Origin: Omphalotus guepiniiformis
Taxonomy: Eukaryota > Basidiomycota > Agaricomycetes > Agaricales > Omphalotaceae
Assembly: GCA_028554645.1 (NCBI GenBank)
Contig: JAQOOI010000013.1
Span: 653,336-717,335, forward strand
Length of the DNA stretch: 64,000 bases
Direction: 5' to 3'
Shown here: piece after piece, positions 1 to 11,392 of the stretch
Layout of the letters: each line of letters begins with the position of its first letter
Position numbering within the stretch: position 1 is the first letter of the stretch
Position numbers and translations under genes: made by a program
The notes under the pieces: generated by a model
What the model saw: the letters and a program-made list of their open reading frames with translations, nothing else
Databases searched by the model: none
What the model was told of the DNA's origin: nothing

Positions 1-2
1 GA

Positions 3-3000
3 CATTCTACTTCACATGGTACTCCTTCATCAACACATAATACTATCCACTCTAACAGAAGTCAAAGACATAGTGTTAGAGGAAGTATACCTTCACACAG
101 AGCTTCATCAGGATCTCATACCACCAATGACTATGAACAGGAGCATAGTGTATCAGCTACTCAACTAGCAGGATTGACAATTTCAAGCAGAGCCTTTTTA
201 CTCAGCATTGGAGTAGAAGATGATTCTTGGAGGAATGATTATGGATGGATCTGTATGATGTGCAGGCTGGCTCAAACTAATCTATCTGACTTATCAGAGC
301 CCATAGCACATGCTTTGCAATTTCCTCATAATGCAAGGGAACTCACAAATCTATACAACTTCTCACAAAGAACCATGATGCTCAATCTTTTGAATATGCA
401 AGAGCCATCTAGCAGAGTCTCATCTCCAAGAAGTAATACCCCTCACTCTGCCAGAACAACCTTGCTTTCAGAGGCAAGTGACCATCCACATTCAACATCT
501 CCTAGATCCTATCAGCTATATCCTGAAATGGACATTTTCCAGTGGACACTGAACTCTGCTAATGTGAATGGAAATTGGCAAGTGGTAGATGATAGGTCAG
601 TCAGGAGCTCTCATACCAACCTACAAGGGTATACTAGAGTACCAACCCATACTCCAGTACAATCACCTCAACATGCAGTACATTGGCCTAGTACTGTTGG
701 TAGAGTACAACAATTCATCAATACTACTCCTTCAACTGTGAGAAGTACAATGCCCCAAGCACAAGGACGTATTGCAACTCCCTGGCACCCTAGTACTCAA
801 CCAATAATGGTATCCTCAGGGTCAGACTCCACCACTGTAGTAGGGATACCCAATGTTCCTTTCTACAGAAATACAGAGTACAATATCCCAGACCCTGTAC
901 CACCATATCCTGGAGAGCCCCCAGCACCTACTTATGAACAGATTCCCACTTCCAGAACATCCAATCCTTCCTCAAACAGAGCATCCAACCATGTTGAAAC
1001 TCATTTATCTAATCCTGTAGTTCAAGAACTTCCACAGGAAAATATTCAGAGTGTCAACTACATTGATGATACAGCAGTTTTCATCAATGAGTCACAAGAG
1101 GAAGTTATGGAAGCAAATGAACCTGAAACAGTCCTAAGACCCAACAGAGTACCTGGTTATAGAGATGATGAGGTACCTCCAGAGAGTTCAGTACAGGAAT
1201 CTAGTGCAGCACAGAGGAGAAACAGGACACAAACTTGGAGGGAAGAATTAGAATCAAGAATCCAAAGGGGTCAAACCAGAGTTGAGCCTCAACCCAATAA
1301 TTCCCCCTCACATCCTCAAGATGAACCCACCAGAGCTCAGGCCCCAGTACAGCTAGGTCCTTCCAATCAGTCTCATTCAATGCAGGTGCCTGCAGCTAGA
1401 AACAGGGTACCCTCTGGTATGGAAATAGATGCCCCACCACATTTAGATGTTAGAAGAGAGGATCAAAACACTTCTAGGCAATACAGGCAGAACACAGCAG
1501 GACCTTCTAGAAATCATGAGGTAAGTCACTCACCAGGATCATCTAGGATTTCAGAATTAAGGAGAAACCAACAATATCCTTATACTCCCAACAAAGATAA
1601 GACTCCCATAAGGAATGCTGGAGGACCCCCAGATGACCCCAATGGCCCTGGACACTCTCACTATGATGATTCTGATTCTGATTCTGATGATGAACACAAT
1701 CAATCATCTAGAGGGGAAGGACCAAGTCATTGTACAACACTAGGAGGACCAGGAGGACCAGGAGGACCCCCCATCTGGAGATGAAAGTGATGATGACTAC
1801 AACCATAGAAGAAATAGTAGAAATGGTAGAGATGGCAGAGATGGCAGAGATGGTAGAGATGGAAGAGATGAAAGAGATGGCCGCAATCAAGAAGATGCAG
1901 AAGAGCATCGACAAAGAGAAGAACTCACTTGTGCTCTCAATAGAGAAGCTAAGTTGGACATCAACAAACCCAAAGAGTTCTCTGGAGAAAGCCGTGCTGA
2001 ATGGTCTACCTTTGTTGACAGCTGTGAGAACATGTTTGCTGCCAAACCCACCATCTATGCCTCTGAATCATCTCAAATTACATTTGCCGCATCGTATTTC
2101 ACTGATCCAGCTTTGCGGTATTACAACAATCTAATGCGCAAACGGCGAAATGGCAACATCATTGCAGCTTTGAACACATGGAATGAATTCTTAAAGATGT
2201 TCAGTAAGATATTTGGTTTACATGATGAGACTTTATACTCTCAATCCAAACTGGATACTGTATATCAGAAGTTCAAAGAAGCTTTTGCTGATTTCCTTGT
2301 GTGCTTTAAGGATGCGGCAAATAAGACCAACTACAATGACCCAGCTTTACAGTTCCGATTACTCCGTTAAATCCGCTCTGATCTCAGAAATCGACTCACA
2401 AACAATGGGAAAATTCCTGAGTCTTATGATGAAATTGTTGAAAGACTCCTGGAAATTGATACTGCTCGTGAAGCACTCAATGACATGGGTCTTGGAGACA
2501 ACACTTATAGTCGCAACTGGAATAATCAACAAACAGACACCAATCAGCATGTAGTTCAAACTCGTTTTGTGTCAAACAATACCTATTGACTTCGTAATGC
2601 TAACACTCTCAATGCAGTCAGTGGGAATGCTGCAGAAACAGGAGAAACACAATCCCAATCAAACTTCCCACCCCGTATTTCACAAGAAGAATATGAACGG
2701 CGGATGAGAGAAAGGTTGTGTATGCGCTGTGGCAAACCAGGGCACTTTGGTAGAGAATGTAGGACTTATCCAATGCCAAACTCCAATTCAAATGCAAACC
2801 GCTATGGCAACAATACAGGGACTGGCAATGCTGTCAATGGTAGAACAGTGTTTGTGGACAATGTTGAAGAAGAAAGAGATAGAACATATTTGGAAGTTGA
2901 AGGAGAGGATGGCATTATTCAGATAGAAGACACCATTTTCCAAGAGGGTGCAATGGAGAGGAATATGAAGATGACAACAACTCGGAAAACTTGCAGGAGA

Positions 3001-3042
3001 CTCAGGATGGCAGGAGTCACATTTGAGTCTAGAAGAAACTGA
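3..3042 (+). pseudogene. Outer element Gag, broken
   Basis: One long frame enters from the left edge and runs to 1784. It is Ser/Pro/Gln-rich and low in complexity, then hits a run of six C (1767-1772); dropping one C restores the frame into a Gly/Asp/Arg-rich linker and the capsid-like part (1954 onward). In-frame stops follow at 2368 (TAA) and 2587 (TGA). Near 2713 there is a retroviral-type zinc knuckle, CMRCGKPGHFGREC (CX2CX4HX4C), which would bind nucleic acid in the virus-like particle. After about 2940 the reading frame seems to shift again. Gag would form the cytoplasmic particle. It cannot be functional as it stands. Confidence 0.8.
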
Positions 3043-3619
3043 TTCCATATATTTAAATGGTGCAGTGGTTGAACCAGTCACCATAACTTCTAGATCAGAA
3101 CAATCCTTTATCATTTCTGCAACAATTTTCAATTCCAACTCTGTTAACTATCATTGCCTGCTGGATACAGGTGCCACTAGAGAGTTCATTGATATCAAAC
3201 TAGCAAGTCTTTACCCTGAAAGACTCAAGCCCCTACCTCTTCCCATTCCACTAAGACTCTTTGATGAACAATTCACCTCTGCAGGGAAAATCACACACAA
3301 ATTCTTTGCACCAATCACATTCACTGATGGAACAACTCATCATATAAACTTCTTGGTTACTCAACTTCATCCTGAAACTCCTATAGTACTGGGACTACCT
3401 TGGTTTAGAAAGTACAATCCTCAAGTAAACTGGACTGACTTGAAGTTCTCTTTCAATAACAGTGTTCAGCTTATGGCTGCAGAAGTATATGATCTCACAC
3501 AGATCACACACTATATTGTCAGACCTTCCATAAACAAGAAGAATGGAGTAACTATAGAAGATGAGGAAGAGATATGTGAATTTCAGAAGTCAGGACTAGG
3601 ATTGAAAGACCCAATCTGA
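3023..3619 (+). pseudogene. Outer element aspartic protease
   Basis: The frame contains LLDTGATREF, the DTG(A) active-site signature of retropepsins, followed by a beta-rich domain with the late ILG-type motif (IVLGLPWF). Its job would be to cleave the Gag-Pol polyprotein. It overlaps the end of the gag frame in another register, and its natural start is unclear because gag has shifted frames just upstream. It ends at a TGA (3617-3619) that could be a decayed CGA. The linker to RT (3620-3768) holds further stops. Confidence 0.8.
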
Positions 3620-3768
3620 TACACATAGATGAGATGGATGAATACCTCCAAGAGCAGGAAACAATTCAACAGTCTATTCCCAAATCTAAACCTCCTACTC
3701 CTGATCCCCAAATGGAGGATAACACCCCACATATATGCTTGCTAGGTGCAGCCTCCTTTGCATAACTA

Positions 3769-6551
3769 GTGATGGAAGGATATGAAGCATCAATCCTATA
3801 TATAATGCCAAGCATTGAAGAAGCAGAAGTAGATGCAAGAATGGCCTCTACCAGTAATGAGAATTCAGAAGTTCCAGATAAACCAAAAACCAGCAAACTC
3901 TCTGAACAGGAATTACTGGATAAATTTGTACCCAAACAGTATCATCAATATGCCAAAGCTTTCTCAGCCACAGAAGCTAAAGGCCTGCCACAACATAGAC
4001 CTTATAATATCAGGATTGATACTGAGGATGACAAACTACCACCCTATGGGAAGTTATACAACCTGTCAGAAAAAGAATTGAAGGTCCTCAAGGATTACAT
4101 TGATGAAATGATGGAAAAGGGATTCATTCGGCCTTCTAGTTCACCAATTGGAGCTCCAGTCTTGTTTGCCAAGAATTTTAAAAGATGGAAGTCTCAGACT
4201 GTGTGTGGACTATCGTGCACTAAATAGGCTTACAAGAAAGAATCGCTATCCCCTTCCACTCATTGGTAATCTCATTGACCAGTTGAGAAGTGCTAAAATC
4301 TACACCAAACTGGACCTCAGAGCAGGGTACAACAATATAAGGGTTGCTGAAGGACATGAATGGAAAACCTCATTTAGAACCAGATATGGTGCTTATAGGT
4401 ACTTGGTCATGCCCTTTGGTTTAACCAATGCCCCCTCTGTATTCCAGCACTTCATCAATGACATATTCCGTGACATGGTAGATGTGTTTGTTATAGTCTA
4501 TCTTGATGACATCTTGATTTTCTCAGAAAATGAGCAACAACATTTTGAACATGTCTCTAAAGTGTTGCAAAGACTGGAAGAACATGATCTGCATATCAAA
4601 CCAGAGAAATGTGAATTTTATACCAACTCTGTTGAATATCTAGGTGTCATTGTTTCTCCAGAAGGTGTCACTATGGATTCCAAGAAGATAGAAGTTATTC
4701 ATAAATGGGAGACACCAACAAATATGAAGGAGTTACAATCATTTTTGGGGTTTGCAAATTTTTATAGAAGATTCATTGACAACTATTCTGGGATAGTCAA
4801 ACCTCTCACAAGGCTTACCAGTAAAGACAAACCTTGGATCTGGATAGAAGAATGCACCACAGTCTTTGAACTCTTGAAAAAAGCATTTCAAGAAGCTCCT
4901 ATACTCCAGCACTTTGATCCAGATTTACCTATCATTGTGGAAGCTGATGCATCTGACTATGCTATAGCATCCATTATATCCCAGCAGAACAAGGAATCTG
5001 GAGAAATACACCCTATTGCATTCTATGCAAGGAGCATGACTAGTGCAGAATTGAACTATGATATCTATGATAAGGAGCTATTAGCTATTGTAGAATCATT
5101 CAAGCAGTGGCGTGCATATTTGAAAGGGTCCAAATACAAGATTGAAGTCTTCACAGATCACAATAACCTTCAATAGTTCACTACCACCAAAACTCTAAGT
5201 AGAAGGCAAGCAAGATGGTCAGAGTTTCTATCAGGATTTGACTTTGTAATCAACTACAGGCCAGGGAAATTAGGAGGAAAACCAGATGCTCTTACAAGGA
5301 AAAATGATGTCTATCTCAAGAAGTCAGCACAAGCAGCAGTGAACAATGAGAATCACAGGGTACTGCTAAATCCTGAAAGGTTATCAACTTCTCTTATTAT
5401 GAATGATGAAGCAGACCTGGCACACATCCATAATGTAGAGAAGGATAGATACTGGAAAGAGCACAAGGCTATAGCAGAATCAGAAGAGCCTGGACCATTC
5501 AAGATAGAAAATGGATTACTACTCAGAGATGGATTGGTCTATGTACCAAACAATGCTTCTCTTAGACTTAGAATCCTTCAAGTACATCATGATCATAAGC
5601 TAATTGGCCATCCTGAAATGCGTAAAACAGCACAGATGATTCACCAGACATACTTTTGGCCAGGATTGCAAAAGGATGTAAAGAAGTATGTTAGAAGTTG
5701 TCATGAATGTCTGCGAGCAAAAAGTAGTCGCTGAAAATCATTTGGTCTGCTCAAACCATTACCCATTAGTGAAAGACCATGGAGTTCCATATCAGTGGAT
5801 CATATTGGAGAACTACCAGAATCAAATGGATTTAATGCTATTATGGTTGTAGTTTGCTGGTTGACCAAACAAGCAGTATTCATAGCATGTCGTACTGATG
5901 ACAATGCTTCACAACTGGCTAAATTCTTCATCAAACACATATTCTCCAAGCATGGTCTCCCAGTGGATATAGTCTCTGATAGAGGATCTACCTTTGTGTC
6001 AACCTTTTGGCATTCACTTTGTGATGCACCAGATCTCAAAACCAATTATTTCACTGGTTATCATCCACAAACAGATGGACAAACTGAAAGAACAAACCAG
6101 AACTCTGGAGCAGTATCTCAGACTGTTTGTCAACTATGACCAGGATGATTGGGAAGAATGGCTTCCACTAGCAGAATTCACTTATAACAACTCTCCAAGT
6201 GATGCCACTGGCCTAACACCCTTCTTTGCAAATGAAGGATTTCATCCTGGATTAACCATCTCACTCAAAGGGCTGCCAAATCATCAGGCACAGTTAAAGG
6301 CTCAAGAACTTAAAGATTTCACTCTTTAGGTATTCATGAACATCAAAAGGAGTAATGAATCAGCAAAGAAGTACACCAATCCTAAAAGAAGGAAGACACC
6401 TAGTGACTGGAAGGAAGGAATGTTGGTATGGTTGAATGCAAAAAACATCAAGACTAAAAGGCCTACCAAGAAGTTGGACCATAAGCAACTGGGACCATTC
6501 AAGATAGTAAAGAAGATTTCTGATCATGCATATCGATTGGCATTACCACGC
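3769..6551 (+). pseudogene. Outer element Pol: RT, RNase H, integrase
   Basis: The RT starts near 3769 and shifts frame near 4180 in an A/T-rich run, then continues through VCVDYRALN, TKLDLRAGYN, MPFGLTNAP and the catalytic YLDDILIF. RNase H follows (EADASDYAI, DKELLAIVESF, TDHNNLQ) and is stopped by TAG at 5174. Integrase shows a zinc-binding part (H near GHPEMRKTA, CHEC) and a DDE core (VDHIGE, DRGSTF, GYHPQTDGQTERT). Further breaks are TGA 5732, a single-base insertion near 6101 and TAG 6327. The coding sequence stops at 6551, where the inner element inserted, and resumes at 21647. Pol would reverse-transcribe and integrate the element. Confidence 0.9.
6548..6551. repeat. Target-site duplication ACGC, left copy
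   Basis: ACGC lies directly before the inner element's 5' LTR and again directly after its 3' LTR (21643-21646). Deleting the insert plus one copy restores an in-frame integrase-chromodomain junction, so these are the true insertion borders. Confidence 0.9.
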
Positions 6552-8042
6552 TGTTGCGCTGAAAACGCATACACACCTGAAATACCTGAAATTAAACGAT
6601 TTCTACTGTGAATATGATGGGAATAAAGGGCTAGACTATGTCCCATAGTGCTAGCTAAAACATAGAACACGAATAGTTAAAGGCTCGAAGTGAAAGGACT
6701 ACGATGTACGAGTATGCATCAAGACCTTATGGCTGATATGCCTCTAGACCTTCGGCGAAGTAACTACCTGCTGCGAGACTGTACAGTATGGTCAGATCCA
6801 CCCTGCCTGGCAAAGAGCCCTTCGTCTGGAAGTCGCTATTCAAGTATCTGTGTAATCCACGGGACTTAGGAAGGAAGAAACTACACACACACAGGCGTAA
6901 TAGCCTCATGAGCCTAAATAACGTCGAAAGGACAAAGCTAGAGGTATTGCCGAGCCATCAAAATGGTTTGTTCGAACTTAGCCGACCTCCTAGAACTTGC
7001 AGATTGATGATATACTGGAGATAACACTTTATGATCGGAAATATATGATCGACGATTCCGTTCCGAGATACTAGATGGTCAAAGCTATGAAAATGATTGG
7101 TCTCGATGACTGTATAATAACTTATTAGTAAAGTAATGAGAGAATTGGCCTTCGAGCGCTGGATATTGGTATATCTACGAGGTGCTATGGGGTCTAGATG
7201 TCGAAATAGGAGAGAATACGGAAGCCCGACGGGATAAATGACTAGAAACTGCCCTCGGCGCCCCTATAAGTACACTGTAAAACAGTTACGAAGATGAATA
7301 ATAACAAAATGCATAGGAGTAGTTCGTTTAGAATGGCTCGAGCGCATGATAAGAAGGGTCTAGATGTACCAAAAACATCACTAAAACATAATACTTACGC
7401 ATATATACCCAAGAACTGCACATAATTACCCTCTAGACGTGCCTACTTACCCAACTCAGTCATATTGTTTCTGTTTATATCCATTTTATACTCGATGTTA
7501 TCCCTCTGTTCCTTTTAATTACTCCACTCAGTTTTCTATCTATTTATGAAATACTTACAAGCAGTAGAGTACATATACTGTCATGTATAGGGTCGAGCAC
7601 CCCAGGTTACGACTGCCCGCCAAATTGGAGAGCTTTACGTATCTTCTAGAGCGTTAAATCACAGAAGGCCTCTTGATTGTGAACGTCAGGCCCCGGTTCT
7701 TCGAGCTGGTAGAGGCAGACTATTAGGAATTGCAGTGCTTTAATAGAGTGCTAAATATCTGAACATCTGTTGTGTTTGAACTGTCTGTCTGTCTGTCTGT
7801 CTGTGTCTGTCTGTCTGTGTCTGTCTGTCTGTGTCTGTCTGTTTTTGCTGTTTCTGGTACTCGTCGAAGGGTCTAGACGGTGATCTTTCAGTTCAGTTAG
7901 TCTTTCCAACAGTCTAGCTCGACTTTAGTCAGTTTTCTGCGTGCGGAATCTTTGCCAACGCCAGACTACACTCGCTTTTACAAGGCAACCTTTGAGTTTA
8001 GACGAGTTCCTACGTCTTAGAGTGCTCATTACGCTGCTATTA
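6552..8042 (+). repeat. 5' LTR of inner element
   Basis: The LTR begins TGTTGCGCTG and ends GCTGCTATTA, so its end is TA rather than the usual CA. It matches 20166-21642 almost base for base. It contains a CTGT/GTCT microsatellite (about 7785-7845, longer than in the 3' copy) and a motif GTGCGGAATCT...CAACGCCAG at 7941-7964 that recurs in other LTR families of this window. Small open frames inside it are not supported as genes. Confidence 0.95.
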
Positions 8043-8044
8043 TC

Positions 8045-8062
8045 TGGAGCCCACCGCGAGGG
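8045..8062 (+). other. Primer-binding-site candidate
   Basis: TGGAGCCCACCGCGAGGG begins two bases after the LTR. TGG is the complement of a tRNA 3' CCA, and the position is right for a tRNA primer. I could not assign the tRNA. Confidence 0.55.
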
Positions 8063-8453
8063 GTAGTTTCAGAAAACAATTATATCGAGTTTTACTCTTG
8101 AAAGACCCCTGTGTCTAAATATCGCTGTCTTTTGACCTCGGCGAATTGAATTGACGATTTGATTTGCCTCTCGAAGTGTGAATTGTACATTTGCATAACA
8201 CTTCAAGATATTCTACTTCGAATCCGAGTCTCTTGCAAAGATTAGTGACTCTAGCCGTCGTGGAAAACCTAGAACTACACAAAATTCCCGTGAGGCTGGA
8301 CAAGAAGAATTAATATTCGAGTCTAGACCCCCTCGTCGTAGTAGAATCCCTGTTCGAAACAACTTGCCTCTGTCTAGAGAGAGGTATAGAGGAACAAACA
8401 AAGTTATAGGAGATATAAGACTACCAAGTCCTGAATTCTCTGATTTTACAAAC

Positions 8454-10031
8454 ATGCCTGATGAAGGAAATAATGCTACTGCTGGACCTGCTGGTCAAGG
8501 GTGAAACCCACAGCAGCAGAGACAACCAAATATTGATGAGGCTGCGGCAAATCAAAATCCTGGAGGAAATCGGCCGCGCCGGCCTCAACAAACTGAAGTG
8601 GTAGATGCATACTTACGAGAGCTACCTGCTGAGGTGCTCGCCGAAGTACAAAACGAGCAGTTACCGAAAGTCTCGAAGAAGGCACCCATGTTTGATAGAG
8701 ATCGTCCTGAGAAACTTGCAGGATGGCTCGAGGACTTAGAGGAAATCTTTAGGACTTTAAATATCAGATCTGAGATGGCGAAGATCCATCTAGCCTTGAA
8801 AGACATGACTTATGAGACGAGAAAGGAGCTAGCTACGCTTGATGCAGCTTCAGGAGATGATTGGGAAACATTTAGAGTTGCCTTGCTTGACTGCTATCCG
8901 GATTCTAGTGATAAGGACGGATATGGCTCGAAGCAGAGGCTCATGAGTGTAATTGAAAAGTACATGCTAGTGCCATCTGGTCAACTAGAGAAGCTTTTGG
9001 CTTTCTCAAGGGCGTATCAGATTGAAGCGAAGAAGTTAATGAGTGGACATGCTGTCATCTCGAACTTCGAGGCAGTACAAGAATATCTAGCTGCTCTAGA
9101 AGAACAGTTTAGAAAGAGAGTTATTCAAAAATTATCAACTAATGGTACTGGAGAAGGGGTTCGTCGAAGAGATGATCCTTGGACTCTAGAGCAAGTTGTA
9201 AAAGCTGCAAAAGCTGTATGTGCTATTCCTCCTGAGGAATTATATGATGTAGGAGCGAGTTGGAGCCTACCAGGTGTCATAAACACTGGAGCTAGACCCC
9301 TCTCGAGCCGACCATCTATGACTGACAGGTTAACTGCTATAAAGCAGGAGGAAGCACAGAATGAGTGGGAACGAAAGATTTCGTACACAGTAGATGATAA
9401 CGAGACGAAAATTAAGACCATTCACCAGAAGCTAGACACTATGACGAACCAGAATCAAGAGATGATGAAGTCCTTGATAAGGATGGTACAAATGTCAAGT
9501 AGAAACACTGGAAATATGGGTCTAGCGTCTTCGACGAATGTTGGTATGTCTTCTATGCCTACCAGAGGACTTCTGGACACGAGTAGAGTTATGCCTGCCC
9601 GTGATCTAGCTTGTTTCATGTGTGGAGGCAGAGGACATGGTTCACAAGACTGTCCAGCTCAACATCACTTTGTAAGTAAGAAATGGATGAAGCGAAATGC
9701 AAGGAATAGATGGGAACTAAAGGATGGTTCACCACTTCCTTGGATAAATGAAGGTGATAAAGAAACTAGAAAGGAAAAGATTGAGAAAATTGCAAAAGAG
9801 AAGGGATGGGATGTAGAAGTCCACCCAGATCAGTTCTTATATGAAGTAGAATCTATGCCAAATGTATACCAGGTGCAGCTGCACGAAGCTAGCCCCCTGG
9901 GAATGGAAAATAATGAAGTTGATACATTGGCTGTACAAGTACTTGAACAGCTAGAAAGGATGGGAGTCGAGTATAAGGCCTTGTCTGATGGACAAGTGTC
10001 TATAAACACTCCTGGAGGTTCGAAAAACTAA
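8454..10031 (+). pseudogene. Inner element Gag with one premature stop
   Basis: The frame opens at ATG 8454, meets TGA at 8502-8504 after 16 codons, and then runs uninterrupted to TAA at 10029-10031. Reading the TGA as a mutated CGA gives a protein of about 525 residues. A zinc knuckle, CFMCGGRGHGSQDC (CX2CX4HX4C), lies at 9612-9653, and the C-terminal part is Lys/Glu-rich. Gag would package the RNA in cytoplasmic particles. The frame is also open upstream of 8454 but has no earlier ATG. The next frame (10040) starts 9 bases after the stop in the -1 register. Confidence 0.85.
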
Positions 10032-10039
10032 TACTTTCG

Positions 10040-11392
10040 ATGAAGGAGCTTAAACAGGTGCTAGTTGGTGCAAAGAAGTTGCCTAGCCCTGTTCCCAGCA
10101 AAGCTCCAGAGGAAGATAATGCTGGAAAGACGTCTAGACGCCTCGAAGTGATGCTAGAGCGTCCTAAGAACTTTAATTGACACTTGTATAAACCCATAAA
10201 CAGGACGGATGAGTCATTGGAAACCCCTGAGCCTGAATTAGGCAAAGAGGCGCCCGCGCATAACGTCCCGGAAACGAAAAACTTAAATAAAAGACCATTT
10301 GATAACATAAAGCCTATTGAGAGACGAATCCAACCACCAAAAGAGGGTCTAGAAACGTCCCCAGTGACTGCTAGAACACCTAGTGTGGATATAGAAGAGT
10401 CTCGAGGCTCGGCGAAGAAGAAAGTAACATTTGATTTGCCTAAGGGACCTGAATACAAACTACAAAGTGGCGTGTACAGGCCTGGAGTTGCTGAAGAAGT
10501 GGCAACGAAGATATTAAAGAGTGAAATACCTATAAGTATGGAAGAAGTAATTGCTATTTCCCCTACTTTGCAGAAAATATTGAATAGAAAGACTAAGAAT
10601 AGTCGAGTATATAAGAGGCCTCTAAAGGCATTTGTACAAGAGATTAGAGATGAGGAAAACCCAGAAGACACTGATCTACCTGAGGATTCTACCTCTTTGC
10701 CATATGACACTCAAGTGGTGGATATTGATGATCTAGCATGGGGAGACTGCTTTGTACAGGTCCTCGAAGGCTCGAGCGGCTTGCAAACAGGATCTTTAGT
10801 CCATGTAGATGTGGTAGAACAATATCTCAAAGATGTTCCGCCGTCCGAACGAGAAAAGATTATCATTGTAGCCAGACCAAGTGATAGTCTGCGGGTTATC
10901 TTTCCTGATATTAATAAACAAGGGCCAGTCGAGTGTATACTTGACAGTGGGTCTCAAATAGTATCAATGGACACGGATATAGCAATGGGACTAGGTCTAG
11001 CCTGGGATCCAAAGACTGTTATCCATATGCAAAGTGCTAGTGGACAGCTAAGCCCAACCAGGGGTCTAGCTAGGAACGTACCGTTTACCTTTGGTGAAAT
11101 AGTTGTTTATATGCAGATTCATGTGATGGATAAAGCTCCATATAAAGTTCTGTTGGGAAGACCCTTCGATGTTTTAACAGAAAGTAATATTAAGACAAAT
11201 AAGGATGGAAGTCAAGAATTAACGATTCGAGACCCTAATTCTGGCATGACCTGCACAATGGGAACATATGAACGAGGCAGAGGTATTGGACCGAAGCCTG
11301 AAGGAGATGAAAAACTTACACCAGCTACCCAAAAAGCTGCAGAAGAGGAAAGAAGTCCACAAGATGGAAATTTTCAATCCTCGAAGATCTGA
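10040..11392 (+). pseudogene. Inner element protease frame
   Basis: ATG 10040 starts a frame interrupted by TGA at 10178-10180 (CGA-like context, coding on both sides) and ending at TGA 11390-11392. The first half is Lys/Pro/Glu-rich linker. The aspartic protease active site DSGS is at 10942-10953, followed by GRPF near 11157, typical of retropepsins. It should cleave Gag-Pol. The last codons overlap the start of the RT frame in the -1 register, with a slippery heptamer at 11368-11374, so a protease-RT fusion by frameshifting is plausible. Confidence 0.82.
11368..11374 (+). promoter_or_regulatory. Candidate -1 ribosomal frameshift site
   Basis: A AAT TTT, read in the protease frame, fits X XXY YYZ exactly. 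A -1 slip here enters the frame (tca atc ctc gaa ...) that stays open through 11566 and into RT. The protease frame would otherwise end 18 bases later. I did not model the downstream RNA structure. Confidence 0.5.

Noticed and set aside
1708..1914. Hydrophobic minus-strand frame rich in Ile/Ser
   Set aside because: Shadow of the Gly/Asp/Arg repeat in gag.
6727..7024. Overlapping small frames on both strands, repeated at 20341-20638
   Set aside because: They lie inside the LTRs, so their repetition reflects the LTR copies; no coding signal.
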